From Amoebophrya sp. A120 (lineage: Eukaryota; Sar; Dinophyceae; Syndiniales; Amoebophryaceae), in assembly GCA_905178155.1 (NCBI GenBank), contig CAJINV010000006.1, positions 2,026,230 to 2,090,229 of the forward strand: a stretch of 64,000 nucleotides of DNA. Direction: 5' to 3'. The notes under the pieces are model-generated. The model saw only the letters and a program-made list of their open reading frames with translations, had not been told where the DNA came from and made no database searches. Both the position numbers and the translations under genes were made by a program. Within the stretch, counting starts at the first letter, position 1. The number at the start of each line of letters is the position of its first letter. This document shows positions 34,601 through 46,600 of this stretch, piece by piece.

Positions 34601-37600
34601 TGTCATGCAGGGTAGGCATGATAGAACTCATCGCACAGAATCTGTCATGCTATGTCCTACATACCAGACCTCATGGGTCATGGAAAACCTGCATGACAAG
34701 TCTGGCATTCTTCCAGACCCTGACATTTTTGCAGTTGATAGGAACTGGCGGCGTGCAGTGGAGCTGGCGTGGATATGATGTGCAAAAGTATCGTACTCGT
34801 AGTAATTGCATTTATGCATTACAAATCTCTTTCTCAAGCTAAATCAGCATGACAAATTCAATTTGTAATGCTGGGGGAAATTGTAATGCAATTTATACTA
34901 CTACGTTACTACTCTTGCAGTTCATAGTGGAGAGATCATGGCGATGGGCGCCTGCGAGCTGTTTGTAGTGACGGTGGTCGTGATTTTGTTGGCACTGTTG
35001 ATGCTCGTCCTCATTCCGCAGGCAAGGGGGATGGGGGGCCGAGATCGCGGTCAGAGCTCTGACACTGAGGTATCAAAATGAAAAATCCCCCCTCCCCATA
35101 TCAAAACCGAAATTTGTGATGCTGATTGGAGGCCACAAATCAGCTTTGTATTGCAGAGCGGCATGGCGGCCAGATCCCCAGGCTAGGTAGGGGCGTATGG
35201 GTCTAGTTGTTCAGCATGGCAAACGGTTCCCCTTTATGCCCAACAACATGACAAACAGCTTCCATAATGTGGCGGAAGTTTCTGTCCTTGTCTTCTTGCA
35301 AGACAGATGTGATTTGTGACCTCAAATCCGCAACACAAATTTTTGGAAGCATATCTTTGCAATATGGGGAGGGGGGATTTTTCCTCTCAATATGAGGAAG
35401 AGGCATTTTTGACGACGACCTCGGAGGATGACACCGAAAGTTTAGATATCATAAGAAAAAGTGTTGACGTTACGGTTTTCAGTTTTTTGGAAAAAAATTT
35501 TTTTGTGGGTACTGAGCACCATCATTTCAATTTTTTTTTTTCTCGCCGCCGCGCAGCCTCCCTCTTTGCCCCTGCGGGGCTCTAAAGTGGTAAAACTCTG
35601 AGAGAGGAAGCTAGTGCACAAGGTGCGAAAACTATGAGGCCCCGCCACAACATTGCGCCCCTTCAAGCCCTGAAATGGCTACCCAATCCCTGTCCGGGCT
35701 CAAGAGCCATGATGGCTGTAAGCCGGTGGGCCAGGGCCCCGGCACTGCTGACAAGACCCGCCCACCAACGCGTCGCAACGATCGACACCGGAGATGGACC
35801 TGTTTTGGTGAGGGAAAATGGACCACAGCATGCTGTCTTTATATGATGTTGACGGTTTTTTGGGGAATTGGAAAAATCCGAGGAAAAAATCAATGATTTG
35901 ACGCCATTTCGAGGCCAAAAAATGCAGATTCCACAAAAACCGTCAACACCTCATCTAGACAGCACGCTATGGTCCATTTCCCTTCACTCAAACCGGTGCG
36001 GGCACGGGAGCGCACCTTCTGAGCAGGCAAATCGAGCATAGCGTGCTGGCTAGATGAGGTGTTGACGGTTTTTTGGTCGATTTCATGCAAAAAAGCTGGC
36101 TTCTGGAAGACCCGATCGACCATACCGTCGTGTCTAGATGAGGTGTTGACGGTTTTTGGGGTGCCGGCAAATTTTGTGCATTTTGGTACCCAAAATTTGC
36201 CCATTTCCCTCATCCTCGAAAGTGCCCCCTTTTCTTCAATCATGGAGAAAATTTGACAAAAGGCGCCAAAAGGTCCGAGATGGAAACTTGCAAAACCGCA
36301 CAGAGCTGAACTGGCGGAAACGCCATCTAGATGCCAGCTCATAGGCCCACATGTCCGAGGTTTAGCCACGGTTCGAGGTTTGAGCGTTCTGGCCCGGATC
36401 TAAGAGCCGGAGGCGGGGAGAAGGCACGGCAGGGGGCGGCCCCGGTAGGCGAAGTCCTACGCCGTCATATTTTGTGCACTAGCTAGGTCAAACCAAGCGA
36501 GCTTCGTCGCAGTCCCGCGAGAACTAATAGCGGGAATGGGTCGACTTACAAACCAAAAACATACCTCCAGCATACACCCAAAATTTTTTTTTTTCCAAAA
36601 AACTTAAAACCGTAACGTCAACACTTTTTGACGACGACCTCGGAGGAGGACACAGAAAGTCTAGACGACGAAGAAAAACAGAAGAAACAAGCAAAGAAGA
36701 AAAAGGCTTTCTCAAGAACTTCTCCAGACCATCATCTTCAACATCAATCACCTCCTCCCCGTGAAGATGCGCACCATGCTCATCAAAATACTAATTCCGT
36801 CACGTTTCATGTGCAGCCGCAGGAAGTCTTGGGAAACTTTTGTTGCTATCCAATGTTGCAAAGATGTCTGGGTCTGGAAGAATGCAGGGTTTGTCATGCA
36901 CAGCTAGCATGGCTCTCAAGTCTGTCACGCGCGCCACACAAAAGCCACGTTTCTCTGTCATGCAGAAACGCAGTTTGTCATGCGGATAAGTAGGCAACAC
37001 TGTAGCAACTGCAAAGCTAAAACTTGTCATGCTTGGCTGTCAATGAAGGCGTCCACATGATTCGCCAAACAGCATCACAAGTTTCCAGACCCAGACGCTT
37101 TTGCATTGCATAGCTGCTTCCTCTGCATGTGTCCGGTCCGAGTGATTCAGATGTTGGCGCACGTATTTAGCTGCGGAAGGTGTTGTGCGTGCTGGAGGAA
37201 AAATTCAAATTCTTCTTCGAAACAGAGGCGGGACTTATTTCATGATGACCATCACCATGACGAACAACAATTCTTCATTGTTGGCACGGAAACCAAAGCC
37301 CAACAGCGACAACTGGTGAAAGCTGCGTTGAAGGCGAAAAACGTCTCTCCGACAGAAGAGCAAGCCCTGTACAACAAACAGCGTCGGAACCTGGGATTTC
37401 TGTTCCCGGATCGAATCGACCGAAAGCCGTTTTGTATGTTGTCGAAGGAAGACGTCGTGAAGAAGGGAAATCAGCCACTACAAGGGAAAAAGATGAACAA
37501 AGAATCTTCCCTGGTCCTCGAGGGCGACGCCTCAGGTCGTGGACTACCAGAACCACAGCCAGCCGTTGACTTTTCGAAGGCGAAGCTCGTGACTTCCTGG

Positions 37601-40600
37601 TCACAGAAAATGCCCTCGGAAACGAAAATCCCGATTTGGCAGCTGATGACGATGAACACGACAGACAATAGTTACAAGGCGACTTACCATGTGACACCGC
37701 ACCACGATATTAAAAGTGATAAGAAACCCACCACATCATCCAACACTGTCGCGAAGATGGTCAAAGAAAAAAACACCAACAATCTCGTTGTCTGGCACGC
37801 GGCGGTCGGGACCCGGGGGGAGAACCAGCCCTACGCTTTGCTCTCGTACGAATACGCAGCGAAGTATCCGAATGACAGTGTGGTTTTCGTGATCAAGCCG
37901 GAATACGCATCTTGGATAACGTATCCATTGCAAAAGTATCGTACTCGTATTCTTGCAATCATGCAGTACAAATCTTTTTTTCAAGGTCAATCCGCATTAT
38001 CATGCTGAGGAAATTTGTAATCGTAATGCATACGAGTGCGATACTTTTGCAATGCATATCACAAGGTATGGGAATGTGTACCGAAAATGCGTTCTAGACG
38101 GCGTCTTAGAAAGACCGGACCTGTACGAGGTCAAGTACCACTTGGAAAAGGTGCCGGTGATGAAGTACCGCAATTCGGTATTCAACAAAAAAGCATTAGC
38201 GTTAGCGTTTTGGCATTTGCTGGCGAAAGCCAAATTTTTTTTCATTCTAGCTAGTGACGTAGCTGTGTTCCGTTCAGACAGAACCGCGCTAACTGGAAGC
38301 AGTGGAAGCAGTCTCTTCGGCCGAGAAGCGGATCGGAGATGATACCGCCAAAGATGTGGGCGACGGCTAGGCCGTGCACATGTCTGGGGCTTCAGGGACT
38401 TCCGGCTACGCGACCTCCTGGCCATGCGGGGGGCTGGCAAGCCGTCGCTCTTGGAGTGCCTGAAGACCCGTTTTTGGCTTGCGGCCTTTGAGCCCGAGCA
38501 AGATGATCAAGCTTCCCAAAGTCTGGCATTAGCGTTTCTGTCCTCGGAGGTCATTTTGACCCCCTGAGCAGAGGCGAAATTGCATGGTCGCAAAAGAAAA
38601 CGCTAATAAACTCATGATAGCGTCGGGGGAGCGTCTCTCTTCTCAGGTTCACAAAAAACGCTAATAAACTCATGGTAGCGTCGGGGAGCCTCTCACGAAA
38701 GAAAAGACGCACTTTTGTAAGTTCACAACTTCCCCACGCTATCATGAGTTTATTAGCGTTTTTTGAGCCTTGGCATAAGTTTACATTTTCCGCACGCTAT
38801 CAAGAGTTTATTAGCGTTTTTTTTTGCGACCGTGCAAAAGTGCAGGACTTCGGCAAGAAGTCTTTGGGTATTTTGCTGGTCCCCCCGAAGGCGCTAATGG
38901 ACGCCGGGTCGGAGCTCCAACCTGCGCTACAATCTGCCGAATTCCCCGTCACATAAGGCAAAAGGCGGGCGAGCTTGGTCGCGATTCTTTCGTGTGCCGA
39001 GAAGGGCGCGTCAGTCCGGCGTTGCGGAGCATGGAGCCCAAGGGCCTGGCTGTCCCATACGGGGCAGGCGAGGGCTGCTCCGTCAAGCTGCTGTGGCGGG
39101 TGGGGCGCTTGTTTGAATGATATTGGATAGCAATCTTTCGTCTGAACGGAAAATAGCCGACTCGACATGCAAAATCAAAAAAAAAGTCGTTTGTTCGAAC
39201 AAATCTCAAAACGCTAACGCTAATACTTTTTTGTTGGATATTCGGGATCAACATTGCCTGGAGACGGTCCAAATGATGAAAACTCATCATGTGCCAGGGC
39301 TTGTTGCACCTCGTCGTGCGCCGGAGCGCGAAGAAGTACCAACACCACCGGAACGACCGCGCGCCGGCGGCCCGGACAAGGACCTTCACGCCAGCGAAAT
39401 AAGCATTGGCAGGACAAAGAAGGGCTGAAAGAGAAGAAAGAAATTTTAGACAAGATGGACGACAGAAAGAAGGCCATTGCAAAGGCAATGATTCTAGAGG
39501 GCTACGCAAGCTCGGATGAAGAGGACGTGTTTGGAGAGTTGCTTCAGGAAGAGGATGATCTTCATCATGCTGACAGCACGAAAAATCAAGATTTTGCCAT
39601 CACGAAAGAACTGGATGGAAGTGCACCAGCCGCCGGAGCTGGTGCTGCGCAGCCTCTCATGATCTCGAAAGCGGTCAACTTGAATCACATATCAAATGCA
39701 AACATGTCTGGGTCTCGAAACCTGTCATGCTGAATTGGCGAGACTGAAATACTTTCCAGTGGAGCCAAGCATGACAAGTTTGCAGAGCGCTTCCTCATGC
39801 GCACTCCGCATGAGAAACAGGGGTTTTATATGACAAAAAGGGGCACGATCCTTTTGCTAGTCATGCAATACAGACTTTACAGGCGTGTAGGACTAGCATT
39901 ACAAGTTCCATATTTATTCCAGAGCCAGACACATTTGCAATGCATATCATGCTATCGACGGCCATTGTGCCTTGAATGCGTGGCCGGGGAAGATGCCGAG
40001 CGAAATTTTTGAAACAGAGGAAATTGTTGTGGAAGCAGGACGAGATGAAAGAAGTACAGCTCCTGGTGGCAGTTCGAATAGTACTAAAACAGCGACGGGG
40101 GATGATCATCATGTTGTCAACAGCGGCCGGCGTGATGGAAGTAACATATTAGGAGCTACAGCTCCTGTCGTACTACCTGCTCAACCCGGTGACTCGAGCT
40201 CTACAAAAAGATCAACCGTCCGGAACAAAATGAAGCTGAGCTACACTTACCACTTGGAAAAGGTGCCGGTGATGAAGTACCGCAATTCGGGATCAACATC
40301 GCGTTGGGGGGACGATCCATATCCTGTGCAAAAGCATCGTGCTCGTGGTAATCGCAATTATGCAATAGAAATCTTTTTGCTAAGGTCAATCAGCAACACA
40401 AATTCCATTTCTCATCATTCTGAGGAAATTTGTAATGCGATTTCTACTAGTACGATACTTTTGCAATGCACAATCCAAGTGAAAACTCATCATGTACTAG
40501 AGCTTGTTGCACCTCGTCGTGCGCTATCAAATGCAAAAATGTCTGGGTCTGGAAGAATGCATGTTTGTCATGCTTGTCTGGCATGACTCTTAAATCTGTC

Positions 40601-43600
40601 ATGCACATTGCCCAAGAGACGTTTTTTTCTGTCATGCGGAGACGCAGTTTGTCATGCAGATGAATAGGCAACATCTACAAGCTCAGAAATTTGTCATGCT
40701 GAGCCAGCACTTGTGGCCTCCTCATGCTACGCCACTCAGCGTCACAAGTTTCCAGACCCAGACACTTTTGCATTTGATATGCGCCGGAGCTCGAAGAAGT
40801 ACCAACACCGCCGGAACGACCCCGCGCCGGTATGACAGTGCACAACTCCCCCTCCCCCTCATTTGTATGGCATGAAGAGCAATACAATGACAAGCACACG
40901 CGGAGCCTATGCATGACAAATTTGTGTACCTGATGTAGTACTGTTTGGGCTTCCGGAATTTGTCATGCAAACAGTGCCACAAGGCAGCGACTGGATTTGG
41001 GATTTTGCATGACAAATGAGGGGGAGAGCGACTGGACTTGGAAAAGGTGCCGGTGATGAAGTACCGCAATTCGGGATCAACATTGCCTGGAGACGGTCCA
41101 AATGATGAAAACTCATCATGTGCCACCAGGGCTTGTTGCACCTCGTCGTGTGCCGGGGCAAGGAGTACTAACACCAGTCCGCCAGCATCCGGAACAACGA
41201 CCCCGCGCCGGCGGCGGCCCGGAGGTGGAATTGTTCCACGCAAGCGGATATCAAATGTAAAAATGTCTGGGTCTGGAAGGTTGCAACTTGTGATGCTGTC
41301 TTTGGAAGGTAAAAAACATCTGTATTGCATGACCAGCAAGAGGAGTTCAGTTTGTGCTACGCGGAGTGGGCGTTTCTCATGCGGAATACGCATGAGAAGG
41401 CCCTTTAAAAATCTGTGTCGCTCGGCCATGCATTACAGGCATCATTGGTTATGCAAGATATGCATGACAAACCTGGCAATCTTCCAGGCCCAGACATTTT
41501 TACACTTGATAGCGGAATAAGCATTGGCAGGACAAAGAAGGGCTGAAAGAGAAGAAAGAAATTTTAGACAAGATGGACGACAGAAAGAAGGCCATTGCAA
41601 AGGCAATGATTCTAGAGGGCTACGCAAGCTCGGATGAAGAGGACGTGTTTGGAGAGTTGCTTCAGGAAGAGGTGGACGATGATCTTCATCATGCTGACAG
41701 CACGAAAAATCAAGATTTGGCCATCTTCGCGGAAGAACTGGATGGGAGTTGTGCACCACCAGCCGCCGGAGCCGCTGCGCAGCCTCTCATGATCTCGAAA
41801 GCGGTCAACATGAATCACGCCATCGACGGCCACTGTGCCTTGAATGCGTGGCCGGGGAAGATGCCGAGCGAAATTTTTGAAACAGAGGACATTGTTGTGG
41901 ACGAAGCAGGACAAGATGAAATAAGTACAGCGGGTGGCAGTTCGAATACTAAAACAGCGGCGGGGGATGATCATCATGTTGTCAACAGCGGCCGGCGTGA
42001 TGGAAGTAACACATTAGAAGCTACAGCTCCTATCGTTCCTCAAACTGACTCGACAAAAAGATCAACCGTCCGGAACAAAATAAAGCTGAGCTACACTTAC
42101 GCGTATTCAGTAAGGATAGAGCTTCTCGCGAAAACGAAAAATCACAACAGTCTTGTCGTTTATTGCGGTCCCGAGCTCGGGTTTTTGAACGATTTGCAGA
42201 TCCGGAATGTTTTGGAGCACAATTTTGGGAATTTCCGGGTGCTGCGGTCCCGAGTGTCGTCCTTTTCGAACGCAGAGAACATTATCAACTGAAAATATTT
42301 CTGGGGTCTCTGGATGAGTGCAGAAGTTTGCAATGCAGGTTTTACATGACCAAGAGTGTCTGGTATGCAAGGACCAGCATCACAGGTTCTTCGAGGGCTC
42401 CTGCTTCACGATCCCTACTCTGCATGAGAAATAAGCCCCTCTGACCATGCCCAAACATAGACAACTTTTGCTGTTTATGCAACACATTTTTTTGTGTGAG
42501 CTGAAATGCGCATCACAAATTCCAACCTTCCAGACCCAGATATATTTGCATCGCATAAACATTTATCTGTTGCAAGAACTGGAGAGAAAGGTCGGGAAAC
42601 GTATGACCTGCTCAAACGTTCCAATCTCAAACGTTACATATATAATCTGGATTTTGTATTGCATGACGAGCGTGACACACTCGGACAGTATACCACATTC
42701 TGCAATACAAATTTAGCCCGATTCTAGTCCGGTTTGGGGCTCCGAAACTTGTCATGCGCAATCCTGTGGGAGTAGGTTAGATCATGCACTTCTCGCATCA
42801 CAGAGTTCCACATTCTATAATGTAACGTTTGAGATTGTAAGAACAGCTGAGCAGGTTATAAAACGAAAACTTCCGCCCGGGTGCTGCGCCATCAGTTCCG
42901 GGGTGTATCGGAAGGATATAAAACTGTCTCCGTCTCTCCAAAGAAGAAGAACCTTTGCACTGGCTCAGCAAGACAACTTCGCCGTCGCTATCTATGAGAG
43001 GCTGCAAATAAAAAACCTGTGATGCGTCAGGCTAAACAAAGGAGAACACGTATGAGAGATGATGACTTCCTTTTATGAAGACTACGAGCATGACAAGAAA
43101 CTGTCTCGAGGTAGTGAGCGTCTACATTTTTACAAGTTGAGACTGAGACAGTTTTTTCTCGCGATAGGCTGAGTTTGCTCGGCATAACGCAGGAGATCAT
43201 GAATTACCTGCAGGTGCACGTCTTCCCAAACACCAAACAGAACAACTACGATCTCCGACTGGTCGGGTTTCTCTTCATGTGGTTCTGCCACAAGCTCGGC
43301 GCGTTTTACCCCTTTTGGAACCACATGCGGCAGCATTTACGGCTCTTTTACTTCCTATGCATTGCAAATATGATCTTGTCTGGAGGGTCTGAAAGAATCC
43401 AAGTTTGTCATGCTTGTCTGGCCTGTGACTCCTAAGTCTGTGATGCGTGAGTAGGAAAATGGTGTCTTTTCTGTCATACAGAGACCCAGGTTGCCATGTG
43501 GAAAACGAAACACATAACAGCTCAAGAACTTGTTATGCCTGGCTGCGTATAATTTTAATTGCAGTCGTGCACCAACGCTTCAGATTCACAAACTAGCGTC

Positions 43601-46600
43601 ACAAGTTTCCAGACCACCCAGGTCGATATTTGCAAAAATGCATACTTTCTGATTGACGACGAGACGGGGTTTGCGCTCTTCTTTGACCGCATTCTGAAGC
43701 AGCTGAAATTTCTCCGGAGCGAATTGTATTTCGAGGACTATAAACAGGCGAAGATGTTGGATCTGGCGATTCAGAAAGTAGGGACTGTTGCAACAAAAAA
43801 TAGAATATCTTCTTCTCTGAACAAGAGCAGCACCACACCAGGGCACCATGGCAGCAAGGCGGACGCAATTCTGCTTTCCAGTCCGAGGGGGAGGATTTTG
43901 ATGGGCGATATGGCCATATGCACTGCAACAATACCTGGGTCTGGAAGTAGATTGGTGGAACTTGTCATGCTGAATCTGAATCATGCAAATATCTGTGTTG
44001 CATGATTCCCAAACAACGCTGGTCAATTTTGATCAAGTTGAGAGACAGTTTCTCATGCAGGATAGGCATGATACTAGTGATCTCACGGAATCTGTCACGC
44101 TAGGTTCTCGTCCATTACAGATCCTATGGGTCATGGAAACCCTGCATGACAAGTTTGGCAAAATTCCAGACCCAGACATATTTGCATTTGACAGGCCACA
44201 GTCTCTAACGAAAACGAGGATGCAGCCTTTACCTACCAGTATCTATCACGAGAAAAAAGTGTTACAACAGTTACACATTGCTTGCAATCTCAGCATGACA
44301 GACAACCTTTCTCATGCCAGAAATGCTTCCGAGCTTCATTTCATACGTGTTTTCCCTTATCCTCTGCGCATTGCAAGTTTTCCCTCTCATGCAGAGAAAA
44401 TTTGTGTTGCTAAATTGACATCAAATGTGCAACTGTAACACTTTTTTCTTGTGATAGTCTCTCCCCGAGGACTTCTACGACCCAGCAGCAAATACCAGCA
44501 GCAGCTTATCCAACAAAAAAGTGTTAACGTTAACGGATTTCATAGGTTGCAGATATGCATGACAGATTTTGCCTAGTATGCATGCTATGCATGACAAATT
44601 TGGGCACGTTTTGTGATGCATTACTGCATCACAAATTCCGTTAACGTTAACACTTTTTCCTGTGATACAGCTCCTTTCGCTCCGAGCAAGCAAGGCCGCT
44701 GTTGTTGCAACCACCAGCGATGCCGACGATTTTAGAAGTAGACACCGCAAGGAACTCACCGGTCGCTCGAAGGTCTGCAAATTTGATAGAAGATGCAGAG
44801 GACTTCTACACAAGTACTTCTAGGAAGACATATGAAATGCAAAAGCATCGTACTAGTATGAATCGCATTACAGATTCTTCAGCATGAGAAATGTAATTCG
44901 TCATGTTGTTCTTCCTTGGGATGGAGATTTGTAAATGCATGGCTCCTGCGATTACTACGAGTGCGATGCTTTTGCTCAGGATAAGACAACCGCTTCGACC
45001 ATCCCGCCCACGTCGCCCACGACGATTGCCAAGAACGAGGCAGGAAGTAGTTCTCCTGCTAGAAATATGACCCCCGCACCAGTACAACACCAACACCAGA
45101 AGTTTTTCTACCCAGATTTGCCGAATCACATCATGTTTGCCACGTCGACGGTCTTGACTATCAACTGTAAAAATGTCTGGGTCTGGATGGAAGATTGCAA
45201 CTTGTGATGCTGTCCCTGCATTCTACAAAAATCTGTATTGCATGACCAGCAAGAGGGGTCCAGTTTGTGCTACATGGAGAGGGCATTTCTCACTCATGCG
45301 GGATAGGCATCAGAAACCCCGCTAAAAATCTGTGATGCCAGGTTATCCATTACAGGCGTCGTGGGTCATGTAAAATCTGCATGACAAGTCTGGCGTTCTT
45401 CCAGACCCAGACATTTTTGCGTTTGATATTGACCCCGTTGGTACAAAAGGCGGAGTTCATCGACGACCTTTTTGTGCAGCACCCGGAAATGGGGCCAAAC
45501 GAGAAAATATGCATTGTAAAAGCATCGTACTAGTATAAATTGCATTACAAATTTTCTCAGTATGAAAAATTGAATTTGTGATGCTGTTTTACCTTGGAAA
45601 GGAGATTTGTCATGCATAACTGCAATTAGTACGAGTGCGATACTTTTGCACAGGATAGAAGAGTTTCTTCCGGGAAAAGGTGTTGCTGCCCAACATGATC
45701 GGGAACATCCTTGCACCGCGGGGGTTTATGAAGTTGGAGGAGGTCAACAGTAACTACGAACGGACTATGCGTTGCGAATATGTCTGTGTCTGGGAGGATG
45801 CGGACTTGTCATGCTAAGTCTGGATCGTACAAAAATTTCTGTTGCATGACTACCAAAAGCTGTCCAGTTTTGAACAAGTTTAGAGGCAGTTTGTCATGCA
45901 GGATAGGCATGATAGGGACGTCCTCGCAGAACCTGTCATGCTAGGTTGCTGCATTCCAAACCTGATGGGGCATGGAAAATATGCATGAGAAGTTTGCATT
46001 CTTCCAGACCCAGACATATTTGCATTTGATACGGATGAACGAATTTTTCATACCCCTGAGCTGCAAAGACTTGATCGAGTATGTGCCCCCTAGTACTTCA
46101 ACGTCGTCCAATATCGCCAGAAAAAACTGTTTCACTGTAAACTTGTAATGCAGAAGATGCATCTTAGAAGTGTTTGTCTTGCTACACATGCAAGACAGTG
46201 GATGTTTACCTGTGTAGTTTTCTCTTGGGAAGCTCGCATGGCAAATTTTCTCTGTCATGTAGAGCGAGCTTGTCATGCAAAACCTGCAAAATCCTTACAG
46301 TGAAACAGTTTTTTCTCACGATATCCAACGCTCTAGATTTTTTCTCATCAACCTTCGCGGGAGGAACAACAAACGTACTTGGTACAACTAACAAGCTCGC
46401 TACCAGTATTGTGAGGAAAAATCCCCCCTCCCCATATCGAAAGCGAAATCTGTGTTGCTGTATTTGAGTACACAAATCGCGTCTGTCTTGCTGGAGAGGA
46501 CTGCAGACCCATAGCAAGCCTGAGTAGAGAGGCTTTGACTTAGGCGCTTAGCATGAAAAGCGTCCGTGATGTTGGCTCAACAGCATGACAAACCGCCTCC

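Larger units (their letters stand above)
38140..40250 (+). repeat. Gene 4 repeated coding segment, copy A
   Basis: Runs from ACTTGGAAAAGG to CTACACTTAC and encodes about 260 residues once two IEs are removed. It is nearly identical in coding sequence to copy C (41036-42100). Confidence 0.85.
40252..40830 (+). repeat. Gene 4 repeated coding segment, partial copy B
   Basis: Repeats the first part of copy A (ACTTGGAAAAGG to CGCGCCGG), with two IEs inside and a third at its end. A short local difference near 40300 changes the Leu-Pro-Gly-Asp-Gly part. Confidence 0.8.
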
